Source: Falsiroseomonas sp051860665 (GTDB lineage Bacteria > Pseudomonadota > Alphaproteobacteria > Acetobacterales > Acetobacteraceae). Taken from it: a stretch of DNA of 64,000 nucleotides. A program made the translations under genes and the position numbers. Each line of letters begins with the position of its first letter. Within the stretch, counting starts at the first letter, position 1. The stretch spans positions 130,445 through 194,444 of the forward strand of contig NZ_JBHYDM010000009.1 in the NCBI RefSeq assembly GCF_051860665.1, given 5' to 3'. Below, piece by piece: positions 8,426 through 17,433 of the stretch. The notes beneath the pieces were generated by a model. That model searched no databases. It was given only the letters and a program-made list of their open reading frames with translations, and was not told the origin of the DNA.

Positions 8426-9070
8426 ATGAACCGCCGCCACCTGCTGCAGGCCGCCGCCGCCCTGGCGCTCGCCCCCGTCCTTCCCCGCCCGGGCCTGGCC
8501 CAAGGTCAGTCCGCGGCCGCCATCGACCGCGCCGCGCTGGGCCGGGTGGAGGCCTATCTCAACAGCCTGCGCACGCTGCGGGCACGCTTCCTGCAGGTGG
8601 CGCAGAACGGCGCCTCGGCCCAGGGCACCGCGCTGATCAGCCGCCCCGGCCGCATGCGCTTCGACTACGACCCGCCCGAGCCCCTGCTGCTGGTGGCCTC
8701 CGGCGGCCAGGTGCTGATGTATGACCGGGAGCTGCGCCAGCCTACCGCGGTGCCGGCCTCCTCCACCCCGCTCGGCCTGCTGCTGACGCCGGAGATCCGG
8801 CTTTCGGGCAATATCACCGTGGTGGGCACGGAGCGCAGCGGGGGCTTCCTGCGGGTCGCGCTGCATCGCACCGGCGCCCGGGCGGAGGGGCTGCTGACCC
8901 TGTCCTTCGCCGAGGCGCCGATGGAGCTGCGGCAATGGACCGTGCTGGATGCCCAGGCGCGGGAGACGCGGGTGACCCTTTATGAGGTGGAGACCGGCAT
9001 CGCGCTGGAGAACCGCCTGTTCGACTTCAACGACCCGCGCTTCCTGGAGGCCGAGGCGGCGCGGCGCTGA
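8426..9070 (+). CDS. lolA: LolA-family outer-membrane lipoprotein carrier protein
   Basis: 214 residues. The N-terminus MNRRHLLQAAAALALAPVLP is a signal peptide with an Arg pair (Tat-like) ending near Ala-Gln at 25-26. The mature part shows the LolA pattern: LNSLRTLRARFLQ near 46-58, GRMRFDYDPPEP for the hydrophobic cavity strand, then LTLSFAEAPMELRQWTVLDAQ. LolA accepts lipoproteins from LolCDE and ferries them across the periplasm to the outer membrane. Length matches the family. It stands alone ahead of pnp. The identity is firm at family level; a polyhydroxybutyrate-type or sterol-linked LolA paralogue cannot be excluded. Confidence 0.85.
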   Translation: MNRRHLLQAAAALALAPVLPRPGLAQGQSAAAIDRAALGRVEAYLNSLRTLRARFLQVAQNGASAQGTALISRPGRMRFDYDPPEPLLLVASGGQVLMYDRELRQPTAVPASSTPLGLLLTPEIRLSGNITVVGTERSGGFLRVALHRTGARAEGLLTLSFAEAPMELRQWTVLDAQARETRVTLYEVETGIALENRLFDFNDPRFLEAEAARR

Positions 9071-9448
9071 GCGGTACCCGGCCCGGTCCCCTTAACCCCT
9101 TTCCGCTGGCCTTTCCCCCGGCATCATGCCATAGGGCCGCCGGGTCTGGCCCGATCCCGGGCAGGACCTTCGCTGCGATGGCAGCGGATGCCTTGCGGAC
9201 CAGCCGCGCCCGGATGGGGCGATGACGGCGCCTCCGGCCACATGGGCGGCCTTCTTCATGCCGTCCCCATCGCGCCGCCTTCGGGACGGGTTGCGGTGGG
9301 ACCCATGCCGCCCGAGTCGCCGCGCATCTCCTGGGTGCGACCCGCTCCCCGGCATCCGCCTTCGTCGCGTTCCGGCTGCCTGCGCGGTTCCGCGCCGGGC
9401 GGCACTACGCTGTGGGCCCGCATCCGGCGGGTCCAAGAAGGACGATCC
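9071..9448 (+). other. 378-bp gap between lolA and pnp; probable pnp promoter and long leader
   Basis: No convincing gene is present. An in-frame extension of pnp through this stretch encodes low-complexity Pro/Arg/Ser sequence with no homology to the conserved PNPase N-terminus, so it is untranslated. pnp leaders in other bacteria fold into hairpins cleaved by RNase III and controlled by PNPase itself, and a long leader here would fit. rpsO, the usual upstream neighbour of pnp, is absent. Confidence 0.45.
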
Positions 9449-11671
9449 ATGTTCGACAAGTATTTCCGCAAGGACATCTCCTGGGGCGGCCAGCTGCTGA
9501 CGCTGGAGACCGGCAAGATCGCCCGGCAGGCGGATGGCGCGGTGATGGCCCGCCTCGGCGACACCATCGTGCTCTGCACCGTGGTCGGCGCGCGGTCCGT
9601 GAAGCCGGGCCAGGACTTCTTCCCGCTGACGGTGAACTACCAGGAGAAGGCCTTCGCCGCCGGCAAGATCCCGGGCGGCTTCTTCAAGCGGGAGGGCCGG
9701 CCCTCCGAGTCCGAGACGCTGATCTCCCGCCTCATCGACCGGCCGATCCGCCCGCTGTTCCCGGAAGGCTTCCGGAACGAGGTGCAGGTGATCGCGACCG
9801 TGCTGTCGCATGACCTGGAGAACAACCCCGATATCGTCGCCCTGGTCGGCTGCTCCGCCGCGCTGACGCTGTCCGGCATTCCCTTCTTCGGCCCGGTGGC
9901 TGCCGCCCGCGTCGCCTATATCGATGGCGGCTATGTGCTGAACCCGACCGCCGCCCAGATGCAGCAGTCCCAGCTCGACCTCGTCGTCGCCGGCACCGCC
10001 GAAGGCGTGCTGATGGTGGAATCCGAGGCGCAGGAACTGTCCGAGGAGGTCATGCTCGGCGCCGTCGAGTTCGGCCACAAGTCCTTCCAGGCGGTGATCC
10101 AGGGGATCATCGAGCTGGCCGAGGTGGCCGCCAAGGAGCCCTGGGCCCTGCCGGAGGAAGCCGACAGCGTGAAGACGCTGAAGGCCCGCATCGCCGAGCT
10201 CGGCCGCGCGCCGATGATCGAGGCCTACAAGACCACCGAGAAGCTGGCCCGCCAGGCGCAGGTCGGCGCGGTGAAGAAGCAGGTGGTGGCGCAGCTGGAG
10301 GCCGAGGGCCTGGATGCCGCCGCGGCCAAGGGCATGATGAAGGAGCTCGAGGCGGATGTGGTCCGCAACGCGATCCTCGACACCGGCATGCGCATCGACG
10401 GCCGTGACACCAAGACGGTCCGCCCGATCCTGGCCGAGGTCGGCATCCTGCCGCGCGCCCATGGCTCCGCCCTGTTCACCCGCGGCGAGACGCAGGCGCT
10501 CTGCGTCGCCACCCTGGGCACCGGGCAGGACGAGCAGATCATCGATGCCCTCGCGGGCGAGTACCGCGAGAATTTCATGCTGCACTACAATTTCCCTCCC
10601 TACTCGGTGAACGAGACGGGGCGGATGGGCAGCCCGGGCCGCCGCGAGATCGGCCACGGCAAGCTGGCCTGGCGGGCCCTGCACCCGCTGCTGCCGGAGA
10701 AGGAGAAGTTCCCCTACACGATGCGCGTGGTCTCCGAGATCACGGAGTCCAACGGCTCCTCCTCGATGGCCACCGTCTGCGGCACCTCGCTCGCGCTGAT
10801 GGATGCGGGCGCGCCGCTGAAGCGCCCCTGCGCCGGCATCGCCATGGGCCTGATCAAGGAAGACCGCGGCTTCGCCGTGCTCTCCGACATCCTGGGTGAC
10901 GAAGACCACCTGGGCGACATGGACTTCAAGGTGGCGGGCAGCGAGGCGGGCATCACCGCGCTGCAGATGGACATCAAGATCACCTCCATCACCTTCGACA
11001 TCATGAAGATCGCCCTCGGCCAGGCCAAGGACGGCCGCCTGCATATCCTGGGCGAGATGGCCAAGGGCCTTTCGGGCGCCCGCGGCGACGTGGCGGCCAC
11101 CGCGCCCCGCATCACCGTGATCAACATCAACAAGGACAAGATCCGCGACGTGATCGGCTCCGGCGGCAAGGTGATCCGGGAGATCACCGAGCAGACCGGC
11201 ACCAAGATCGACATCGACGACGACGGCACCATCAAGGTGGCGGCGACGACGGTGGAGGCCGCGCAGAAGGCCATCGACCGGATCATGGGCATCGTCGCCG
11301 AGCCGGAGATCGGCAAGATCTACAACGGCAAGGTGGTGAAGACCGCCGAATTCGGCGCCTTCGTGAACTTCCTCGGCGCCAAGGACGGCCTGGTCCATAT
11401 CTCCGAACTGGCCAATGAGCGCGTCCAGAAGACCACCGACGTGGTCAAGGACGGCGACGCGGTGAAGGTGAAGGTCATCGGCTTCGACGACCGCGGCAAG
11501 GTGAAGCTCTCCATGCGCGTGGTCGACCAGGCGACCGGCGCCGATATCTCCGAGCAGGTCGGCGCCCGCCGCCCGCGCGAGGAAGGCGAGGGCGGCGAGC
11601 GGCCGCCGCGCGGCGACCGTCCGCGCCGCGATGGCGAGCGCAACTTCCGGCCGCGCCGCGACGAGGGCTGA
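9449..11671 (+). CDS. pnp: Polyribonucleotide nucleotidyltransferase (PNPase)
   Basis: 740 residues, the usual length. It degrades RNA 3' to 5' with phosphate and takes part in mRNA decay and RNA quality control. Domains in order: RNase PH-like 1 (about 12-142), all-alpha linker domain (about 150-320), RNase PH-like 2 (about 323-455, with SMATVCGTSLALMDAG and GLIKEDRGFAVLSDI), KH (about 553-612, IRDVIGSGGKVIREITEQTG) and S1 (about 620-692, GKVVKTAEFGAFVNF). The tail 700-740 is rich in Arg, Gly and Glu (RPPRGDRPRRDGE), as in other alphaproteobacteria, and may contact RNase E. The ATG at 9449 has an AAGGA ribosome-binding site and gives the conserved MFDKYFRK start. Confidence 0.98.
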   Translation: MFDKYFRKDISWGGQLLTLETGKIARQADGAVMARLGDTIVLCTVVGARSVKPGQDFFPLTVNYQEKAFAAGKIPGGFFKREGRPSESETLISRLIDRPIRPLFPEGFRNEVQVIATVLSHDLENNPDIVALVGCSAALTLSGIPFFGPVAAARVAYIDGGYVLNPTAAQMQQSQLDLVVAGTAEGVLMVESEAQELSEEVMLGAVEFGHKSFQAVIQGIIELAEVAAKEPWALPEEADSVKTLKARIAELGRAPMIEAYKTTEKLARQAQVGAVKKQVVAQLEAEGLDAAAAKGMMKELEADVVRNAILDTGMRIDGRDTKTVRPILAEVGILPRAHGSALFTRGETQALCVATLGTGQDEQIIDALAGEYRENFMLHYNFPPYSVNETGRMGSPGRREIGHGKLAWRALHPLLPEKEKFPYTMRVVSEITESNGSSSMATVCGTSLALMDAGAPLKRPCAGIAMGLIKEDRGFAVLSDILGDEDHLGDMDFKVAGSEAGITALQMDIKITSITFDIMKIALGQAKDGRLHILGEMAKGLSGARGDVAATAPRITVININKDKIRDVIGSGGKVIREITEQTGTKIDIDDDGTIKVAATTVEAAQKAIDRIMGIVAEPEIGKIYNGKVVKTAEFGAFVNFLGAKDGLVHISELANERVQKTTDVVKDGDAVKVKVIGFDDRGKVKLSMRVVDQATGADISEQVGARRPREEGEGGERPPRGDRPRRDGERNFRPRRDEG

Positions 11672-11680
11672 TCCTGCCTC

Positions 11681-11700
11681 GGAGGGCCTTCCGGCCCTCC
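11681..11700 (+). terminator. Hairpin after pnp
   Basis: Perfect 8-bp GC stem GGAGGGCC / GGCCCTCC with a TTCC tetraloop, 10 nt after the pnp stop. There is no T-run, so it may act as a 3' mRNA stabiliser or a weak terminator. A second, looser GC-rich hairpin follows at about 11722-11747. Confidence 0.55.
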
Positions 11701-11755
11701 CTGGTCAAGATCTGCAAACATTCCCGCGGGGGGCCTCCCCCTGCGGGTCCTGACA

Positions 11756-11796
11756 CGCCATATTCACATCACGCGAGCGTCATCACGAATATGGCG
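11756..11796. promoter_or_regulatory. 10-bp inverted repeat upstream of the nitronate monooxygenase-like gene
   Basis: CGCCATATTC (11756-11765) and GAATATGGCG (11787-11796) are perfect inverted copies 21 bp apart, 34 nt before the start codon. The arms are AT-richer than the surroundings. It looks like a regulator binding site with half-sites about three helical turns apart, though an mRNA leader hairpin is also possible. Confidence 0.5.
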
Positions 11797-11829
11797 CCGT
11801 AACAAGCACAGTAGGCGGAGCCCTGATCC

Positions 11830-13230
11830 TTGAAGGCCATCAACCCGATCCGCATGGGTGGCGTGGACGTTCTTCCGCTGGTGGAAGGCGGCAAGGGCGT
11901 CGCCGTCTCGAACGGTGCGACCTGTGGCGGCTGGGCCTCCGGCGGCGGCGTCGGCACCTTCTCCGCGGTGAATGCCGATAGCTACGACGCGGAAGGCAAC
12001 CTCATCCGCCAGACCTATTCCGGCCGCACCCGGCGGGAGCGGCATGAGGAGCTGGTGGCCTATGGCATCGCCGGCGGCATCGCCCAGGCGCGGGAAGCCT
12101 ATGAACGCGCCGGCGGCCAGGGCCGCATCCACGCCAATATCCTCTGGGAGATGGGCGGGGCGGAACGCGTGGCGCGCGGCATGCTGGAAGGCGCGAAGGG
12201 CCTGATCCACGGCATCACCTGCGGCGCCGGCATGCCCTATCGCCTGGCGGATATCGCCCGCGACTACGGGGTGCACTACTACCCCATCATCTCCTCCGCC
12301 CGCGCCTTCGCCGCGCTGTGGAAGCGCGCCTATTCCAAGACGCGGGAATGGCTGGGCGGCGTGGTCTATGAGGACCCCTGGCTGGCCGGCGGCCATAACG
12401 GCCTGTCCAATTCCGAGGATCCGAAGCGGCCGGAGGACCCCTTCCCCCGCGTCCTCAAGCTGCGCCAGCAGATGCGCGAATTCGGCCTGGGCGACGTGCC
12501 GATCATCATGGCCGGCGGCGTCTGGTGGCTGGAGGAGTGGGAGGACTGGATCGACAATCCCGACCTCGGCCCGATCGCCTTCCAGTTCGGCACGCGCCCG
12601 CTGCTGACCCAGGAAAGCCCGATCAGCGAGGCCTGGAAGCAGCGCCTGCTGACGCTGAAGCCGGGCGATGTCTCGCTGCAGCCCTTCTCCCCCACCGGCT
12701 TCTATTCCAGCGCTATCCGCAACGAATTCCTGCGCGAGCTGGAAGACCGCAACGAGCGCCAGGTGGCCTTCACCAGCGAACCGGTGGGCGACCATGTCTC
12801 CGACTACGGCGTGGGCCCGCGCAAGCGGCTGGTCTACCTGACCCCGCAGGACCGCGCCCGCGTCCAGGGCTGGGAGGCGGCGGGCTTCATCGAGGCGATG
12901 CGCACGCCGGACAATACCCTGATCTTCGTGACGCCCGAGATGGCGCGGGAGATCACCAAGGACCAGATCGACTGCATGGGCTGCCTCAGCCACTGCCGCT
13001 TCTCGAACTGGGCCCAGACGGAGCCGGACTTCTCCACCGGCAAGAAGGCCGATCCGCGCAGCTTCTGCATCCAGAAGACGCTGCAGGACGTGGCGCATGA
13101 CGGGGCGCTGGAGCGCAACCTGATGTTCGCCGGCCACAATGCCTATCGCTTCGCCAGCGACCCCTTCTATTCGAACGGCTTCGTCCCGACCGCAAAGCAG
13201 CTGGTCGAGCGGATCATGACCGGGCGCTGA
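11830..13230 (+). CDS. Nitronate monooxygenase-like flavoprotein (NPD/2-nitropropane dioxygenase superfamily)
   Basis: 466 residues, longer than the typical ~330-residue enzyme. FMN TIM-barrel features are GLIHGITCGAGMPYR near 125-139, VPIIMAGGVW near 223-232 and FQFGTRPLLTQES near 253-265. The C-terminal third holds a cysteine cluster CMGCLSHCRFS and a later Cys, typical of the larger subgroup in proteobacteria whose substrate is not established. The TTG at 11830 has an AGGCGGAG ribosome-binding site, and the family's N-terminus begins at this point. An ATG eight codons in is the alternative. It stands alone, with a candidate operator just upstream. Confidence 0.8.
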   Translation: MKAINPIRMGGVDVLPLVEGGKGVAVSNGATCGGWASGGGVGTFSAVNADSYDAEGNLIRQTYSGRTRRERHEELVAYGIAGGIAQAREAYERAGGQGRIHANILWEMGGAERVARGMLEGAKGLIHGITCGAGMPYRLADIARDYGVHYYPIISSARAFAALWKRAYSKTREWLGGVVYEDPWLAGGHNGLSNSEDPKRPEDPFPRVLKLRQQMREFGLGDVPIIMAGGVWWLEEWEDWIDNPDLGPIAFQFGTRPLLTQESPISEAWKQRLLTLKPGDVSLQPFSPTGFYSSAIRNEFLRELEDRNERQVAFTSEPVGDHVSDYGVGPRKRLVYLTPQDRARVQGWEAAGFIEAMRTPDNTLIFVTPEMAREITKDQIDCMGCLSHCRFSNWAQTEPDFSTGKKADPRSFCIQKTLQDVAHDGALERNLMFAGHNAYRFASDPFYSNGFVPTAKQLVERIMTGR

Positions 13231-13241
13231 GGGCGAAAAAA

Positions 13242-13268
13242 CCCCCCGGCACCTTCCGGGCCGGGGGG
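13242..13268. terminator. Strong GC hairpin after the nitronate monooxygenase-like gene
   Basis: Perfect 9-bp stem CCCCCCGGC / GCCGGGGGG with a 9-nt loop, 11 nt past the stop. A run of six A precedes it, so the canonical U-run lies on the minus-strand transcript. It may stop transcription in both directions. Confidence 0.6.
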
Positions 13269-13493
13269 CGGAGTTTGGGCTCGCGCAGCCTGCGCGAGCC
13301 GCCGGGAGAAAAACGTCGAGGCACCGCCTGGACCGGGCCATTCTGCCAAGCGCAGCCTCACGATCCCGTGACGGGCAGGTGAAGCCCAGGTCAGAAGTGT
13401 CTCGCCGGCCGGCACGGCCGCCTGACATCCCCTTCACGCCAGGGCCCCTGCGACGGTATCCTGTGGCGGATCCGGGGAGCTCAATCGCAGACC

Positions 13494-15386
13494 ATGCGCA
13501 ACCTGCTGCACGCGACGGATCGTGACCGCCTGATCGCCCATCTGCGCGGCGCCCTGCTGCGGGAGGCGGTGGTGGGCGGCCGCCGTCTCATGGCCCTGGC
13601 CGAGGGCGAGGGGGCGGAGGCCGGCAGCTTCTGCGCCGTGCCCGCCAATGCCCAGGCCGCCGAATTGCTGGCGCAGCCGGAGATCCGCGACGCCGACCCG
13701 GCCTTCGCCGATGGCGTGCTGGATTTCGTCATGGCCATGGCGGATGCGCCGATCCCCTGCCGCCGCGCCGCCTCGGGCGGGATCGAACTGCTGCGGGACG
13801 ATCCGCGGGATTTCGAGATCCTGACCCCCTTCCATCGCTTCACCGGCGACCTCTCGGCCGGGATGGTGCGCCAGCAGCTGCGCGGCCAGGACGGGCCGCC
13901 GGTGCTGCATACCGGCAACCTCACCGAATTCCGCCTCGGCCGCTTCCGCAACGGCGTCGATGCCGAGGATACGATCCGCGACTTCGCCATCAGCCGCCGC
14001 AGCGGCAGCGTGGTGCTGAGCCATGAGAGCCGCATCACCGGCAAGGCGGGCTTTTTTCGCGCCCGGACCGTCGAGGCGGGGCGGCTGCGCTACGAATACG
14101 AGATCACGGCCGGCTCGCCGCTGCTGCGGCTGACCGTTACCTTCACCGCCGCCGCCGGCCAGCGCGTCACCCGGCTGCGCGTCTCCACTGCGCTGGACCA
14201 GCTGGGCAGCGGCGGGCTGGAGATGGCGGAGGGGCGGCTGGGCCAGGAGGATGGGGCCTGGCGCGATTTCGGCGTGCCGCAGGCGGCGGGCATGACGGTC
14301 TGGGCGGATGCCAGGCCGGTGCCGCATGTGGCGATCGGCCCGGCCGGCTGGCCGGCGGGCGGCCCAACCCTGCATCTCCGCCCCCAGGCGCCGGGACAGG
14401 TCATGGCCCTGCGCGCCATCGCCGCGCGCCCCGGCGCGCTGCATTGGGTGATCCTGCGGCATGGCCCCGCGAAACTCGCCCCCGGGGAGGCGCTGGTGGT
14501 GCGGGAGGACCGGCTGCTGGCAGCCGGCACGGGGGCGGAGGCCGCGGCGCGGGTGATGGCGGCGGCCGGCGCGGCGGGGGAGCAGCTCTCGGGCCTCGAC
14601 CTCGACCCGCTGCCGCCGAATGGGGCGGCGCTGAATGCGGTGGCGACGCAGCTGCTGCTGGCCAGCCGCGGCGGCTACCGGGTGCCGCTGAGCGCGGAAC
14701 GGATCCTGGCGCTGGAAGGCTGGTTCGACCGGCAGATGGCGGCGCTGCAGGCGGGGCAGCCGGGGCTGCGGGACCTGGCCTTCGCGGTGCTGGCGGCGGA
14801 GGCGCGGCTGCGCGCCGGCGCCCAGGCGCCGCTTTCCGCCCTGGTCGCCTCCCTGCTGGCGCGGCAGGCGCCCTCCGGCGCCTTCCGGGAGGCCGGCGGG
14901 GCGGCGACGCTCGCTGAGCATGCTGTGGCCCTGCTGGCGCTGGCCCGCGCCCTGCCGCATCTGGACCCGCTGCTGCTGGCCGGCCCGATCGGCCGCGCAC
15001 TGGCGGCGGTGAAGCCCGGCGCGGCGGAACTGCGCGACGGCGGCCGCAGCGTGCGGCTGGAGGGGCTGGCGCTGGACGGCGCAACCCCTGCCCCGCTGCG
15101 CGACCATGCGGAGACGATCGGCCTGCTGGCGCGCGCCGCCGGCGCCGTGGCTCTGGCCGGGGAGGCGCGGCCCGAGGCGCTGTCGGCGGAGGCCCTGGCC
15201 CAGGCCCAGGCGCTGCACCGCCAGGCGGTGGCGCTGCTGCGCCCCCTGGTGCGGCCGCGCGGCACGGCGCTGGAGGTGGTTCCCTCCCCCCTCGGCGGCG
15301 CCGCGCATCCGGCGGCGCAGGCCGCGGCGGTGCTCGGGCTGATGGCGCCGGATGCCGCGATCCTGCGCCTGCCGGTGCCCGCATGA
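13494..15386 (+). CDS. Unrecognised 630-aa protein (beta-rich middle, helical C-terminal half)
   Basis: I do not recognise the family. Residues about 130-310 alternate strands with a conserved-looking core (HTGNLTEFRLGRFRNGVDAE, GSVVLSHESRITGKAGFF, LRYEYEITAGSPLLRLTVTF), like a sugar-binding or glycosidase-associated beta-sandwich. Residues about 370-620 are repeated Ala/Leu-rich helices that could form an alpha/alpha barrel. There is no signal peptide or membrane span. It ends 11 nt before the DUF2272 lipoprotein gene, so the two probably form one transcript. A polysaccharide-processing role is only a guess. The ATG at 13494 is preceded by a GGGGAG motif. Confidence 0.7.
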   Translation: MRNLLHATDRDRLIAHLRGALLREAVVGGRRLMALAEGEGAEAGSFCAVPANAQAAELLAQPEIRDADPAFADGVLDFVMAMADAPIPCRRAASGGIELLRDDPRDFEILTPFHRFTGDLSAGMVRQQLRGQDGPPVLHTGNLTEFRLGRFRNGVDAEDTIRDFAISRRSGSVVLSHESRITGKAGFFRARTVEAGRLRYEYEITAGSPLLRLTVTFTAAAGQRVTRLRVSTALDQLGSGGLEMAEGRLGQEDGAWRDFGVPQAAGMTVWADARPVPHVAIGPAGWPAGGPTLHLRPQAPGQVMALRAIAARPGALHWVILRHGPAKLAPGEALVVREDRLLAAGTGAEAAARVMAAAGAAGEQLSGLDLDPLPPNGAALNAVATQLLLASRGGYRVPLSAERILALEGWFDRQMAALQAGQPGLRDLAFAVLAAEARLRAGAQAPLSALVASLLARQAPSGAFREAGGAATLAEHAVALLALARALPHLDPLLLAGPIGRALAAVKPGAAELRDGGRSVRLEGLALDGATPAPLRDHAETIGLLARAAGAVALAGEARPEALSAEALAQAQALHRQAVALLRPLVRPRGTALEVVPSPLGGAAHPAAQAAAVLGLMAPDAAILRLPVPA

Positions 15387-15396
15387 GGATGACCGC

Positions 15397-16200
15397 ATGA
15401 GGTGGGCCGCGGCCGCGCTGCTGCTGGCCCTCTCGGCCTGCGGTGGCCCCCGCCCGCCGCCGCCGCCGCCCGCCAACCCGCCCCTGCCCTATCCCCCCGC
15501 GGCGGCGGAGCGGGTGGTGCGGCTGGCGCTGGCGGAATGGCGCGACTGGGGCGGCACGGTGCGTGAGGCCTGGACGGATGCCGCCGAAGCGCCGCCCGCC
15601 GAATCCGCCATCGGCAATTTCCCGCGCGTGCTGGCCTATTGGCGGGCGGTGGAGGATGACGAGGGGGCGATCCGCGACAACCGGCAGATCTATGCCGCCG
15701 CCGTCTGGGGCATGGGCAGCGGCACGCTCTGGTCCAACCCGGCCTGGTCGGCGGCCTTCATCTCCTGGGTCTTCCGGACCGCCGGGGTGGATGCGCGGGA
15801 GTTTCCGCCGAATGCCACGCATTCGCTCTACCTGGATGCGCTGATCGCGGATGCGGACTCCTTCCCCGCCACCGCGCCCTTCCTGCCGCATGCGCCGGCC
15901 GAGCATGCGCCGCGGCCGGCCGACCTGGTCTGCTTCGACCGCAGCAGCCGCAACCGCCTGAGCCATTGGACGGAGCGGCGGGCGGAGGCGGGGGTGCCGC
16001 GTCCGATGCATTGCGACATCGTCACCGGCGTGGCGCCGGGGGTGGTGGAGGTGGTGGGCGGCAATGTCGGGGATACGGTGACGCTGACCCGCTACCCCAC
16101 GGATGCCGCCGGGCGCATCCTGCCGGCGCCCGCCGGCCGCCTGCCGCTGCTCGTGGTGATGGAAAGCCGCCTCGGCCGCCTGCCCCCCTTCGCGCCCTGA
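15397..16200 (+). CDS. DUF2272 domain lipoprotein
   Basis: 267 residues. The N-terminus MRWAAAALLLALSACGGP is a lipoprotein signal with the lipobox LSAC, so Cys16 would be lipidated. A Pro-rich linker (about 20-35) leads to a DUF2272 domain with IYAAAVWGMGSGTLWSNPAWSA, FPPNATHSLYLDALI and ADLVCFDR. This family resembles NlpC/P60-like folds, and its function is not known. The Cys and His pattern (FPPNATH, LVCFDRSS, HCDIVTG) is compatible with a papain-like site. The start lies 11 nt after the preceding gene. Confidence 0.8.
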   Translation: MRWAAAALLLALSACGGPRPPPPPPANPPLPYPPAAAERVVRLALAEWRDWGGTVREAWTDAAEAPPAESAIGNFPRVLAYWRAVEDDEGAIRDNRQIYAAAVWGMGSGTLWSNPAWSAAFISWVFRTAGVDAREFPPNATHSLYLDALIADADSFPATAPFLPHAPAEHAPRPADLVCFDRSSRNRLSHWTERRAEAGVPRPMHCDIVTGVAPGVVEVVGGNVGDTVTLTRYPTDAAGRILPAPAGRLPLLVVMESRLGRLPPFAP

Positions 16201-16217
16201 CCAGGATTTTCGTCAAT

Positions 16218-17333
16218 ATGACCGACCTGTTTTCCCCGCTGACCATCCGTGGCGTGACGCTGCCGAACCGGATCGGCATCTCGCCGATGTGCCAGTATTG
16301 CTGCGGCGATGACGGGCGGCCGACCGACTGGCACCTGGCGCATCTGCTGCAGCGGGCGCTGGGCGGGGCGGGCATGGTGATGGTGGAGGCCACCGCGGTG
16401 ACGCCGGAAGGCCGCATCACGCCGGGCGATGTCGGGCTCTGGGAGGATGCGCAGATCCCTTCCCATGCCCGCCTGGCCGCGGCCATCGCCCATGCCGGCG
16501 CGGTGCCCGCCATCCAGATCGGCCATGCCGGCCGCAAGGCCAGCCGGGCCCCGGCCTGGGTGGATGAGCCGGCGAGCCCGGGCTGGGAGATCGTCTCCGC
16601 CAGCAACCTGCCCATGGGCCATTTCGCGGCGCCGCGGCCGATGACGGAGGCGGAGATCCTCGACCTGCCGGCGGCCTTCGCCGCCACCGCGAAGCGGGCG
16701 ATCGCGGCCGGCTACAGGATCATCGAGCTGCATGGCGCGCATGGCTATCTGCTGCACCAGTTCCTCTCGCCCATCAGCAACACCCGCAACGACCGCTGGG
16801 GCGGCGATTTCGAAGGCCGCACGCGGCTGCCGCTGGCGATCGCCGATGCGGTCCGCAAGGCGGTGGGGGAGGAGGTGCCGCTGTTCCTGCGCATCTCCCA
16901 CACCGACTGGATCGAGGGCGGCTGGTCGACCGCGGAGAGCGTGGAGCTGTCCCGGCGCATGGCGGCGCTGGGCATCGACCTGATCGATGTTTCGTCGGGC
17001 GGCATCGACCCGTCCCAGAAGATCGTGCTCGGCCCGGGCTACCAGGTGCCGGGGGCGGAGGCGGTGAAGCAGGGCGCCGGCGTGCTGGTGGCGGCCGTCG
17101 GCCTGATCACGGAGCCGGAGCAGGCGCAGGCCATCGTCGCCGAGGGCCGCGCGGACCTGGTGCTGCTGGCCCGCGCCACGCTGCGCGACCCCTATTGGCC
17201 GATGCGCGCGGCCGTGGCGCTGGGCCGGGTGGACGCCATCCGCACCCCGCCGCAATACGACCGCGCCTGGGGGTCCATCGCGCGCATGGGAATGCGGGGG
17301 GAAACCGGCGCGCCCATGCCGCCGCTGGGGTGA
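16218..17333 (+). CDS. NADH:flavin oxidoreductase of the Old Yellow Enzyme family (YqjM-like)
   Basis: 371 residues, an FMN TIM barrel. It carries ISPMCQYCCGDDG near 20-32, where the Cys of SPMCQY marks the YqjM-type class, QIGHAGRKA near 95-103, ELHGAHGYLLHQFLSPISN with the active His-x2-His, RTRLPLAI, and a C-terminal ATLRDPYW phosphate loop. Such enzymes reduce activated C=C bonds of enones and nitro compounds using NAD(P)H. It follows the DUF2272 gene by 17 nt on the same strand and may be co-transcribed. The ATG at 16218 gives the canonical N-terminus. Confidence 0.9.
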   Translation: MTDLFSPLTIRGVTLPNRIGISPMCQYCCGDDGRPTDWHLAHLLQRALGGAGMVMVEATAVTPEGRITPGDVGLWEDAQIPSHARLAAAIAHAGAVPAIQIGHAGRKASRAPAWVDEPASPGWEIVSASNLPMGHFAAPRPMTEAEILDLPAAFAATAKRAIAAGYRIIELHGAHGYLLHQFLSPISNTRNDRWGGDFEGRTRLPLAIADAVRKAVGEEVPLFLRISHTDWIEGGWSTAESVELSRRMAALGIDLIDVSSGGIDPSQKIVLGPGYQVPGAEAVKQGAGVLVAAVGLITEPEQAQAIVAEGRADLVLLARATLRDPYWPMRAAVALGRVDAIRTPPQYDRAWGSIARMGMRGETGAPMPPLG

Positions 17334-17336
17334 CCC

Positions 17337-17376
17337 AAAGCCCTCTCCCCCGTTTGGGGGGGTGGGTGAGGGAGCC
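17337..17376. repeat. GC-rich intergenic repeat, copy A
   Basis: Begins AAAGCCCTCTCCCCC and continues into a G-run and GGTGGGTGAGGGAG. The same pattern recurs at 32,437-32,480. It lies between two converging genes and can fold as CCCCC / GGGGG, so it probably doubles as a terminator. Confidence 0.6.
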
Positions 17377-17433
17377 GTGCCATCGGCGAAGCCTTCCTTG
17401 ACGCCGGGTGAGGGGGGAGAGGAGACGGGCCCC

